Positions 1 to 6,895 of a stretch of DNA of 64,000 nt are shown here, one piece after another. Position numbers and translations under genes: made by a program. This DNA comes from Mycolicibacterium sp. CR10 (lineage in GTDB: Bacteria > Actinomycetota > Actinomycetes > Mycobacteriales > Mycobacteriaceae), in assembly GCF_005222675.1 (NCBI RefSeq), contig NZ_STGE01000074.1, positions 62,001-126,000 of the forward strand, read 5' to 3'. The notes under the pieces are model-generated. The model made no database searches and was not told where the DNA came from. It saw only the letters and a program-made list of their open reading frames with translations. The stretch's first letter is position 1; every line of letters begins with the position of its first letter.

Positions 1-1
1 G

Positions 2-472
2 TCCTACGACCTGGCCATCCTCGAGACGGTGGGCGTCGGGCAGTCGGAGATCGAGATCGCGGCGATCGCCGACCCGACGGTGGTGATCCTCAATCCCGGG
101 GCCGGCGATGCCGTGCAGGCCGCCAAAGCCGGCCTGCTCGAGGTCGCCGACATCGTCGTGGTGAACAAGGCCGACCGCGACGGCGCCGACCAGACGGTCC
201 GCGACCTGCGCGGTGAGACCCACGCTCCGATCCTGAAACTCGTTGCCGCGCAGGGTGAAGGCATCACCGAGTTGGTCGAGGCGATCGACGCCTATGCCCG
301 AGACGACACGGCAGAGCGGCGGATGGCCCGTGCCCGCGCGCAGATCCTCTCGCTGGCGCAGACCCTGCTGCGCGGTCATCCGGACCTGGAGCGGCTCGCG
401 ACAGCGGTCGCCGAGGGGCGCGACGATCCCTACACGGCCGCTGAACGACTCGTCGTACCTGCCGAATCCTGA
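2..472 (+). CDS. meaB: MeaB/ArgK-family GTPase, C-terminal part (5' end outside window)
   Basis: The frame is open from the window edge, so only the last 156 residues are present. The ETVGVGQSE segment matches the switch region, and NKAD matches the guanine-specificity motif, of the MeaB/ArgK G3E GTPases. These are chaperones that protect and reload methylmalonyl-CoA mutase. The Walker A loop must lie upstream and cannot be checked. The 3' end runs 43 bp into the convergent TetR gene. No mutase gene is visible; it would be expected just upstream. Confidence 0.85.
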   Translation, partial: SYDLAILETVGVGQSEIEIAAIADPTVVILNPGAGDAVQAAKAGLLEVADIVVVNKADRDGADQTVRDLRGETHAPILKLVAAQGEGITELVEAIDAYARDDTAERRMARARAQILSLAQTLLRGHPDLERLATAVAEGRDDPYTAAERLVVPAES

Positions 473-1053
473 GCCGGCAGATCCAGTATCCGGCGCGTCA
501 TCTGGGTCAGTTGGTGGCGCAGCGTCTCGCCGTCGATGTCGGCGACCAGTGGGTGCATGACGGCCACGCTGATCGCGCTCGACAGCATCGCCGCGTGGAA
601 GCGCGCCTCGACGCCGGCCTCGGTGCCCAGCAGCGCCGCGTAGAGGCGCTCGACGAAGCGTTGGAACGGTTCGTGTTCGGCCTGCAGTCGGATGATCACG
701 GGGTCGAACAGCGGGACGCTGAAGGCGCCGCGGCGATCGATGGCCTGCTCGATCATTTTGTCCAGCAACACCTCCCGCGCACGCAACGGGTGTCCTTCGG
801 CCTCGGCCGCCTCGAGTGCGTCCTCGAGCTTGCTCATCTCGCGTTCGGTGATGGCGATGACGATCTCTTCCTTGGTCTTGAACTGCCGGTAGACCGCGGC
901 CTTCGTCACGCCCATCGCATCGGCGATCATCTGTAGCGACGTTCCGCTGACACCGCGTTCGGAGATCAGCTTCAGTGCCGCGTCCAGTACCCGCGTCTGC
1001 GCTGCGGTGCGGGTGATGGCGCTGAACCTGCGGCCCTGCTGTGCGGACGTCAC
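430..1053 (-). CDS. TetR/AcrR family transcriptional regulator
   Basis: A 207-residue protein with a TetR-type helix-turn-helix at about residues 20-68, including the pattern GVTKAAVYRQFKTKEE. The ligand domain is not informative. It is divergent from the membrane-protein operon starting at 1152. The intervening 98 bp hold two copies of a strong palindrome (1085-1125), so autoregulation and control of that operon are likely. The 3' end overlaps the end of the MeaB gene. The ligand is unknown. Confidence 0.9.
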   Translation of the reverse strand: MTSAQQGRRFSAITRTAAQTRVLDAALKLISERGVSGTSLQMIADAMGVTKAAVYRQFKTKEEIVIAITEREMSKLEDALEAAEAEGHPLRAREVLLDKMIEQAIDRRGAFSVPLFDPVIIRLQAEHEPFQRFVERLYAALLGTEAGVEARFHAAMLSSAISVAVMHPLVADIDGETLRHQLTQMTRRILDLPAQDSAGTTSRSAAV

Positions 1054-1084
1054 ACCGACGAGGGTAGCCGACCATTGACCGTCT

Positions 1085-1125
1085 GGTTGCCGATCGGCTA
1101 CTCTCCGGGTTGCCGATCGGCAACC
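1085..1125. promoter_or_regulatory. Tandem palindromic operator between TetR and membrane operon
   Basis: GGTTGCCGATCGGCAACC at 1108-1125 is a perfect 18-bp palindrome. A near copy starts at 1085 (GGTTGCCGATCGGCTAC), 23 bp upstream, or about two helical turns. The pair lies between the divergent TetR gene and the operon starting at 1152, as expected for cooperative TetR dimers. Binding is inferred. Confidence 0.7.
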
Positions 1126-1151
1126 GGGTTGGCGGTGAAGGGAGCGCGACA

Positions 1152-1883
1152 GTGGATCTGCGGCCTCAGTGGATAAGCCTTTGGCTCACACCGTTCTTCG
1201 GCGCAATACTGCTCTGCGCCTTCATCGCCTTTCCTGGTTTTCTGCCGCCGATGTCGCCGCAGATGCCGGCCGAGAAGGTGGCCGAGTTCTACGCACAGAA
1301 TGCATCGATGATCCGGTTCTCGATGATTACCTTCAACCTGTGCGCGATCATGCTGATCCCGTTCTTCATGACCGTCGTGGTCCAGATGAAGCGGATGTCG
1401 TTGCCCAGCCACCTGCTCGCCTACAGCTACCTCGCTGCCGCGTCGACGGGCGCGACCCTGTTCGCGATTGCCGACATCTTCTGGTTGATCGCCACCTTCC
1501 GGCCGAACCGCGATCCGCAACTCATCCTGCTGCTCAACGACATGGCGTGGCTGGTCTTCACGGCGCCGATAGGCGCCGTCGTGGTGATGAACCTGAGTCT
1601 CGCGTTGGCGGTCTATCTTGACGCGCGACCCCAGCCGATCTTCCCGCGGTGGGTCGCCGCCCTCAACCTGCTTACTGCGGCGGCGATGACGCCCGCGGCG
1701 GCCGCGGTCGTGTTCAAGACAGGACCGCTCGCCTGGGACGGTGCCGTCTCGTACTGGCTGCGCACCGGCGCTTTCGGCCTGTACATCGCGGTGATGTTCT
1801 TCGTGCTCCGACAGGCGATCAGCCGTCAAGCGGCCGAACAGCCCATTTCGACGCCGGCCGCCGAGTACAAGGTGGCCCCGTGA
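1152..1883 (+). CDS. Six-helix membrane protein, paralogue of the next gene
   Basis: The 243-residue protein has six predicted membrane segments, at about residues 8-31, 55-78, 88-116, 128-156, 165-188 and 199-221. I chose the GTG at 1152 because GAAGGGAG lies about 7 bp upstream; an earlier in-frame TTG at 1110 falls inside the operator palindrome. It shares the motifs RP(N/D)RDPQ and GPLAW(D/N)G with its neighbour, so the two are tandem duplicates. I do not recognise the family. Its position before oxidase-subunit-like genes suggests membrane redox or quinone-linked work, but this is inference. Confidence 0.8.
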   Translation: MDLRPQWISLWLTPFFGAILLCAFIAFPGFLPPMSPQMPAEKVAEFYAQNASMIRFSMITFNLCAIMLIPFFMTVVVQMKRMSLPSHLLAYSYLAAASTGATLFAIADIFWLIATFRPNRDPQLILLLNDMAWLVFTAPIGAVVVMNLSLALAVYLDARPQPIFPRWVAALNLLTAAAMTPAAAAVVFKTGPLAWDGAVSYWLRTGAFGLYIAVMFFVLRQAISRQAAEQPISTPAAEYKVAP

Positions 1884-2647
1884 CCGGCGCGGTATCGGCG
1901 CCCGTCGAATCCCCTGCGCTCGAGCGCACGACGCCCGGATGGACGCGGCGGCCGAAGATCGACCAGTGGATCGCCTGGTGGACCATCCCGATCTTCTACA
2001 ACCTGTTCGGGTTGATCTTCGTGGTGCTCACCCGCGTGATGCCACCGCCGCGCCCGGACATCACCGACGCCCAGATCGTCGAGTTCTTCGAAGTCCACTC
2101 CCTGGCGATCCGGATCGGCTTCGCCATGCTGATGTTCTTCATCGGCTTTGCCAGCGTGGCCAACGGCCTGATCGCGTTGCAGATCAAGCGAATGTCGGTC
2201 AGCCCGGTCTTCGCCTATGCCTACATCGCATCGCTGGTCGTCGGTGGGATTCCCGGATGCCTGCTGCCTGCCTTCGCGTTCGTGGCTGGCGCTCTTCGGC
2301 CCGACCGGGATCCACAGATCATGGTGATGCTGTACGACTGGTGCCTGCTGTCGTACGTGGGATCGCTGGGCTGCTTCTGCACCCAGAACATGGTGCTCGC
2401 CCTGGCGATCTTCCTCGACAAGAACGACATCCTTCCCAAATGGCTTGCCTACATGTCGATCTGGATGATCGTCACCGAGCTGCTCGCCGGCCCGGTGTTC
2501 GTCTTTCACTCCGGTCCGCTGGCGTGGAACGGGTCGATCAGCTTCTGGATGGGCACTGCGGTGTTCGTGCTCTGGGAGATCTGCATCATCCGCTTGCTCT
2601 ACTCGGCCATCAAGAAGCAGCCTTCCGACGAGCAGATTCAGGACTGA
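1880..2647 (+). CDS. Six-helix membrane protein, second paralogue
   Basis: A 255-residue protein. The GTG start overlaps the preceding stop (GTGA), which implies translational coupling. A cytoplasmic-looking N-terminus of about 28 residues is followed by membrane segments near 30-52, 78-100, 109-136, 147-178, 186-208 and 219-241. LRPDRDPQ (139-146) and GPLAWNG (212-218) match the preceding protein. No cofactor-binding motif was seen. Stoichiometric pairing with its paralogue, perhaps as a heterodimer, is plausible but unproven. Confidence 0.8.
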   Translation: MTGAVSAPVESPALERTTPGWTRRPKIDQWIAWWTIPIFYNLFGLIFVVLTRVMPPPRPDITDAQIVEFFEVHSLAIRIGFAMLMFFIGFASVANGLIALQIKRMSVSPVFAYAYIASLVVGGIPGCLLPAFAFVAGALRPDRDPQIMVMLYDWCLLSYVGSLGCFCTQNMVLALAIFLDKNDILPKWLAYMSIWMIVTELLAGPVFVFHSGPLAWNGSISFWMGTAVFVLWEICIIRLLYSAIKKQPSDEQIQD

Positions 2648-2652
2648 GGCCG

Positions 2653-3249
2653 GTGACGAACGTCCAGGTCGTAGCGGGCGATACCGCCGGCGGCGAATCC
2701 GGTCCCCATCTACCCGCCAACAAGGACATGTGGGTCTTCGTTCTCGGCGACCTCGTGATCTTCTCCGGCTACTTCATCATCTTCATGGTCTACCGGCACC
2801 AGGAGCACGAGCTGTTTCTGGAATCGCAGCAGCACCTGAGCCTCAATGCCGGCGTCCTCAACACCCTCGTGCTGCTTGCCAGCTCGTGGTTCGTGGCCCG
2901 GAGCGTTCAGTTCACCCGGGTGGGGGACTATTCCCGGGCCATCAGGTTCACCGTCTTCGGCGGGCTGTGCGGGGTGGCGTTCCTGGTGATCAAGGCATTC
3001 GAATGGTCATCGAAAATCGCCCAGGGTCATACCTTTCCGAGCAACGACTTCTTCATGTTCTACTACATGCTCACCGGCGTGCACCTGTTCCATGTGGCCC
3101 TCGGGCTCGTCTTCCTGGGAGTGACCTACGTCGAGCTTCGCAATCCGTCGCACCGGCGCGTATCGATGGTGGAGACGGGTGCGACGTACTGGCACATGGT
3201 CGATCTGCTCTGGGTGGTCATTTTCGCGCTGGTCTACGTGATGAGGTGA
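2653..3249 (+). CDS. Cytochrome c oxidase subunit III / NorE-like membrane protein
   Basis: A 198-residue, five-helix protein. The GVHLFHVALGL segment in helix 4 and the terminal ATYWHMVDLLWVVIFALVYV are typical of heme-copper oxidase subunit III and NorE. The start is a GTG 5 bp after the previous stop. Subunit III carries no heme or copper and normally sits beside catalytic subunit I, which is absent here. The gene is followed at once by a subunit IV/NorF-like gene, so the NorE-NorF pair is intact but orphaned. Confidence 0.85.
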   Translation: MTNVQVVAGDTAGGESGPHLPANKDMWVFVLGDLVIFSGYFIIFMVYRHQEHELFLESQQHLSLNAGVLNTLVLLASSWFVARSVQFTRVGDYSRAIRFTVFGGLCGVAFLVIKAFEWSSKIAQGHTFPSNDFFMFYYMLTGVHLFHVALGLVFLGVTYVELRNPSHRRVSMVETGATYWHMVDLLWVVIFALVYVMR

Positions 3250-3253
3250 TGCG

Positions 3254-3538
3254 ATGACGACGACGACTCCGCAACGCGGCAGGACGACCACCTATGTGTG
3301 GTTGATCCTGTCCGCTTTCACGATCGCCTCGTTGTTCCTTGCGCCGGCCCACGAACCCGGCGTGGCGCAGGCCAGTGTCCCGATCACCGTTGCGGTGCTG
3401 CTCCTGGCTGCGATCAAGGCGCGGTTGATCATTCAGTACTTCATGGAGGTGCGAACCGCGCCGACGTGGCTGCGGGTGGGAACCGACGGATGGCTGGTCC
3501 TGATCTTCGGCGGTGTCCTGGGAATCTATCTGTACTGA
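3254..3538 (+). CDS. Cytochrome c oxidase subunit IV / NorF-like small membrane protein
   Basis: A 94-residue protein with three hydrophobic stretches. The central IKARLIIQYFMEVRTAP is the hallmark of the prokaryotic subunit IV (COX4_pro/NorF) family. It starts with an ATG 4 bp after the subunit III-like gene and closes the operon. Its stop directly abuts the stop of the convergent FAD dehydrogenase. It is probably an accessory or assembly subunit; the partner catalytic subunit is not in the window. Confidence 0.85.
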   Translation: MTTTTPQRGRTTTYVWLILSAFTIASLFLAPAHEPGVAQASVPITVAVLLLAAIKARLIIQYFMEVRTAPTWLRVGTDGWLVLIFGGVLGIYLY

Positions 3539-5146
3539 TCACGATGGCGCTCTGCCGGACACGGCCAACCCGGCTCGGTACCCGAAAACCATGGCGGGGC
3601 CGATTGTTCCGCCCGCACCACCGTAGGCCTTGCCCGTCGCTCCGGCCATCGCATTGCCGGCCGCGTACAGGCCCGGAATGGCCGAGCCGTTGACGTGCAG
3701 CACCCGGCCATCACGGTCGGTGCGCGGGCCACCCTTGGTGCCCATCGCTCCGACGGACACCGGCACCGCGAAGTACGGAGCGGTGTCGATCGGGCCGAGC
3801 GTGCGTCCCGCTGGTGTGGTAGCCGACGTATCTCCCCAGTAGCCGTCGTATGCGCTTGCACCACGATGGAACTCGGGGTCACGTGCATCGGCGACGTTGT
3901 CGTTCCAGGACTGCAGCGTCCGCGCGAGACCCTCGGGGTCGATCCCGGTCTTCTCTCCGAGTTCGGCGAGGTCGGCCGATTGACAGAACCAGTCGGGCAC
4001 CGGCCCGTCCGGCTCGACTCCGAGGAAGCCGTAGTGCTTGAGGTGAAGCGAGTCGAAGACGATCCACGCCGGGTCGTTGGCGTATCCCAGCTTGGGATCG
4101 AGGAAGTGGAACGGGCCCGCCATCGAGTTGTACTCGCCCGCCTCGTTGAGGAACCGCTTTCCGGCCCGGTTGACGATGATGCTTCGCGGCCGGGTGCGTT
4201 CGAGGCGGACGCTGCGGCTGCGGGGGTGTCCTTGGTACGTGTCGCCGGGAATCTGCACGACGGGAACCCACCATGCTTCCCCCATGTTGGCCAGGTCCGC
4301 GCCGTGGGCCATCGCCATCCGCAGTCCGTCGCCGGTGTTGTTGGGCGGGGACACCGCGCCGCGCATCGGACCGCGAAGATAGGCCTCGACCAATCGCGCG
4401 TCCCATTCGAAGCCGCCGGTGGCCAGGACCACCCCGCGGCGGGCTCGCACTCGGAAATCACTGTCTCCCTGCTGGATTCGCACCCCGGTGATACCGAGGG
4501 GATCGGCGATCAACTCCACAGCACGGGCGCCGGTATGAGGTTGCACGCCGGCGTCGAGCAAGCCCTTCAGCAGTCCGGCGATCAACGCCGTTCCGGCCAC
4601 GCAGAAGTCCGAGTCCTCGTCGACGGCGGCGTGGATTCGCGCGCGGGTCTCGGCGTCGATCCCGACGTTGCTGAAGTCGGCGGGGAACGAGGTGATCTTC
4701 TCGCTCCAGTCACCCACCCGGGAGAGGTCGAATGGCTTGGCGTTCAGCGAACGTCCGCCCTCGGGATGGCCACCCGGTAACTCGGGCTTGTAGTCGGGGA
4801 ATCCCGCGGCCACCTCGAACTCGAGATCGCTGTGTGCCTCGACAAAGTCGAGCATCTCCGCACCGGTGTTCACGAACGTCTGCACCAGCTCGTCGTCCAT
4901 GAAACCCAGTGACTGCGCGCGCAGATAGGCCATCGCGTCATCGGCTGTCAGCGCACCCGCCGAGCAACGATCGTGCGCGGGGATCCAGACGATCCCGCCC
5001 GAGACGGCTGTGGTACCGCCGACAGTCGGCGCTTTCTCGTACACCTGTACCGACGCACCGTTGACGGCGGCTGTCAGCGCGGCGGTCAGGCCCGCGCCTC
5101 CGCTCCCCAGTACGACGACATCGACGTCGTGGTCCCAGTCGGCCAC
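3539..5146 (-). CDS. FAD-binding_2 family dehydrogenase (3-ketosteroid dehydrogenase/fumarate reductase type)
   Basis: A 535-residue flavoprotein. The N-terminal dinucleotide motif GSGGAG is at residues 14-19, followed by the EKAPTVGGTTAVSGG segment. The C-terminal FAD-binding motif AYGGAGGTIGPAMVFGYRAG is near the end. This matches the FAD_binding_2 superfamily (KstD, fumarate reductase flavoprotein, urocanate reductase). It introduces or removes a C-C double bond next to a carbonyl; the substrate is unknown. It lies 27 bp downstream of the IclR gene and is probably co-transcribed with it. A second, longer member is at 9466-11226. Confidence 0.85.
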   Translation of the reverse strand: MADWDHDVDVVVLGSGGAGLTAALTAAVNGASVQVYEKAPTVGGTTAVSGGIVWIPAHDRCSAGALTADDAMAYLRAQSLGFMDDELVQTFVNTGAEMLDFVEAHSDLEFEVAAGFPDYKPELPGGHPEGGRSLNAKPFDLSRVGDWSEKITSFPADFSNVGIDAETRARIHAAVDEDSDFCVAGTALIAGLLKGLLDAGVQPHTGARAVELIADPLGITGVRIQQGDSDFRVRARRGVVLATGGFEWDARLVEAYLRGPMRGAVSPPNNTGDGLRMAMAHGADLANMGEAWWVPVVQIPGDTYQGHPRSRSVRLERTRPRSIIVNRAGKRFLNEAGEYNSMAGPFHFLDPKLGYANDPAWIVFDSLHLKHYGFLGVEPDGPVPDWFCQSADLAELGEKTGIDPEGLARTLQSWNDNVADARDPEFHRGASAYDGYWGDTSATTPAGRTLGPIDTAPYFAVPVSVGAMGTKGGPRTDRDGRVLHVNGSAIPGLYAAGNAMAGATGKAYGGAGGTIGPAMVFGYRAGLAVSGRAPS

Positions 5147-5173
5147 GGTGGTCTCCTTCCCGATCAGCGAGCT

Positions 5174-5887
5174 TCAGCTCAGGATGACGGCCAATTCGTT
5201 GGCTGCCTTGATGACTGCGTCACGACCCTGTAGGACGACGTCCTCTCGGTGTGAGATCAGGTTGATGCACGTGGGCGGCGACGGTGGGCGCCGGCGCACG
5301 GGCACCGCCAGTCCGAAAGTGTTGGGTTCCACCTCGCCGTGGGTGATCACCCAACCCTGTTGGCGCGTCTGGGGGACGAGGCCGCGCTCGCCCGGCCGCG
5401 GTGCCATGCTGGCCAGAAGGGCGATGCCCGCCGCCCCGCGCTCGAGTGGGTAGCGGCTGCCCTCGTGAAACGACATTTGATAGAAGACGTTCGTCGGGAC
5501 CATCACCGCGATCGCGACCTGCTGGTCGCCTTCGGCGACTAGCAGTGACACCGTGGTGCCGAGGTCGTCGGCCAGGCCCCGCAGCGTCGGCACGCACAGC
5601 TGCCGGACATTGTTGTCGAAGGAGGACCCGAGCACGGCCAGCGCTGCGGCAGAACGGTATCGGCCGTCCTCGCCTTTGGCCACGAACCGGAATTGGGCGA
5701 GCGTGCTCAGCAGCCGGTAGGCGATGGTCCGGTGCACGCCGATGTCGTCGGCGACCTCCGAGACCGTCAGTCCCGACGGCGAGCTGGCGACCAACTGCAG
5801 GGCGCTCAACCCGCGTGCCAGGGTCTGTGATCCCGGGGCGCCGGGAGCCGCAGCGGTCGCCCCGTTCTGGCCAGGCGGTCGAGTCAT
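5174..5887 (-). CDS. IclR family transcriptional regulator
   Basis: A 237-residue protein with an N-terminal winged helix at about residues 24-85 (LTVSEVADDIGVHRTIAYRL) and a C-terminal IclR effector domain. The ATG at 5887 is preceded by AAGGAAGG; a possible upstream start at 5911 lacks such a site. It is divergent from the MhpC-like gene across 141 bp. IclR proteins commonly control aromatic catabolism (MhpR, PcaR), so it is the natural local regulator of the cluster from 6029 onward. Confidence 0.9.
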   Translation of the reverse strand: MTRPPGQNGATAAAPGAPGSQTLARGLSALQLVASSPSGLTVSEVADDIGVHRTIAYRLLSTLAQFRFVAKGEDGRYRSAAALAVLGSSFDNNVRQLCVPTLRGLADDLGTTVSLLVAEGDQQVAIAVMVPTNVFYQMSFHEGSRYPLERGAAGIALLASMAPRPGERGLVPQTRQQGWVITHGEVEPNTFGLAVPVRRRPPSPPTCINLISHREDVVLQGRDAVIKAANELAVILS

Positions 5888-5942
5888 GCGGGCCTTCCTT
5901 GACAGGCGCACTCGTGAGAGTAATGCTCTGACTATAGTGCAC

Positions 5943-5963
5943 GCTCATGTGCGATAAATGAGC
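5943..5963. promoter_or_regulatory. Inverted repeat in the IclR/mhp divergent promoter
   Basis: GCTCAT at 5943-5948 and ATGAGC at 5958-5963 form a perfect 6-bp inverted repeat with a 9-bp gap, about 60 bp upstream of the IclR start. It is a candidate IclR site, distinct from the palindrome at 5982-5996. The assignment is inferred from position only. Confidence 0.4.
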
Positions 5964-5981
5964 AGGGTGCTTACAAAATAC

Positions 5982-5996
5982 GAGAATCCGATTCTC
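5982..5996. promoter_or_regulatory. Palindrome GAGAATCCGATTCTC upstream of the mhp-like cluster
   Basis: A perfect palindrome with 7-bp arms, centred 40 bp before the GTG at 6029. The same GAGAA-N5-TTCTC core recurs at 35049-35063, 41904-41920 and 55675-55689, always in promoter-containing gaps, with a degenerate version at 34234-34248. It probably binds a shared regulator, in addition to the local IclR protein. Confidence 0.65.
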
Positions 5997-6028
5997 CACG
6001 TCAAGGCTTTCGGGGAAGGAGTGCCGGG

Positions 6029-6895
6029 GTGCCGGAGTTCGAGAGCGTGTGGAGTGACCTGCAGGGTGTGTCGTTCTCGCAGGGCTATCTCGACGCCGGG
6101 GGCGTGCGCACCCGCTATCTGCACGCGGGTGACCCAGCAAGTCCCGCGCTGGTGTTCCTGCACGGATCCGGTGGCCACGCCGAGGCCTACGTCCGCAACC
6201 TCGAAGCCCACGCCGAACACTTCTCGACGTGGTCAATCGACATGCTCGGTCACGGGTACACCGACAAGCCCGGCCATCCGCTCGAGATCACCCACTACGT
6301 CCAGCATCTCGTGGCGTTCCTCGACACGATCGGCGCCCAGCGTGCTCACATCAGCGGCGAGTCGCTCGGCGGTTGGGTCGCCGCCCGGATCGCGGGCGAC
6401 CGTCCGGAGCGGGTGGACCGCCTCGTGCTCAACACCGCCGGCGGTTCGCAGGCCGATCCCGAGGTGATGAAACGGATCATCACCCTGTCGATGGCCGCCG
6501 CGGAGGACCCCGCATGGGAAACCGTGCAGGCCCGCATCACATGGTTGATGGCCGACAAGTCCAAGGACTACGACGACATCGTCGCCAGCAGGCAGCGCGT
6601 CTACCGGCAGCCGGGCTTCGCCGCGGCGATGAGCGACATCATGGCGTTGCAGGATCCGGAGATCCGTGCCCGAAACCTGCTCGGCCCAGCCGAATACGGC
6701 GCGATCACCGCGCCCACGCTGGTGCTGTGGACGAGCGACGATCCCACCGCCGACGTCGGAGAAGGGCGCCGGATCGCGTCGATGATTCCAGGCGCCCGGT
6801 TCGAGGTGATGCCCGGCTGCGGGCACTGGCCGCAGTACGAGGACGCGAAGACATTCGACCGGCTTCATCTCGACTTCCTGCTGGACCGCGAATGA
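6029..6895 (+). CDS. mhpC: Alpha/beta hydrolase, meta-cleavage product hydrolase (MhpC-like)
   Basis: A 288-residue alpha/beta hydrolase with a GTG start. The oxyanion motif HG is at 45-46, the nucleophile Ser112 is in GESLGG, the acid is Asp237 or Asp238, and the base is His266 in GCGHW. Enzymes of this type cleave the C-C bond of 2-hydroxy-6-oxo-dienoate ring-fission products. Its place directly before an MhpA-like hydroxylase and MhpB-like dioxygenase supports the 2-hydroxy-6-oxonona-2,4-dienedioate hydrolase role. GESLGG replaces the more usual GNSMGG, so substrate preference may differ. The stop overlaps the next start. Confidence 0.8.
   Translation: MPEFESVWSDLQGVSFSQGYLDAGGVRTRYLHAGDPASPALVFLHGSGGHAEAYVRNLEAHAEHFSTWSIDMLGHGYTDKPGHPLEITHYVQHLVAFLDTIGAQRAHISGESLGGWVAARIAGDRPERVDRLVLNTAGGSQADPEVMKRIITLSMAAAEDPAWETVQARITWLMADKSKDYDDIVASRQRVYRQPGFAAAMSDIMALQDPEIRARNLLGPAEYGAITAPTLVLWTSDDPTADVGEGRRIASMIPGARFEVMPGCGHWPQYEDAKTFDRLHLDFLLDRE

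Noticed and set aside
1098..2509. Long leftward open frames opposite the two membrane-protein genes
   Set aside because: Their translations are rich in Arg, His, Asp and Gln with no domain, as expected from the antisense of GC-rich codons. The rightward frames have clear membrane helices and coupled starts.
6229..6891. Upstream extension of the mhpA frame to 790 residues
   Set aside because: The extra part is an Arg/Ala-rich shadow of the MhpC-like hydrolase. The FAD motif begins just after the ATG at 6892.
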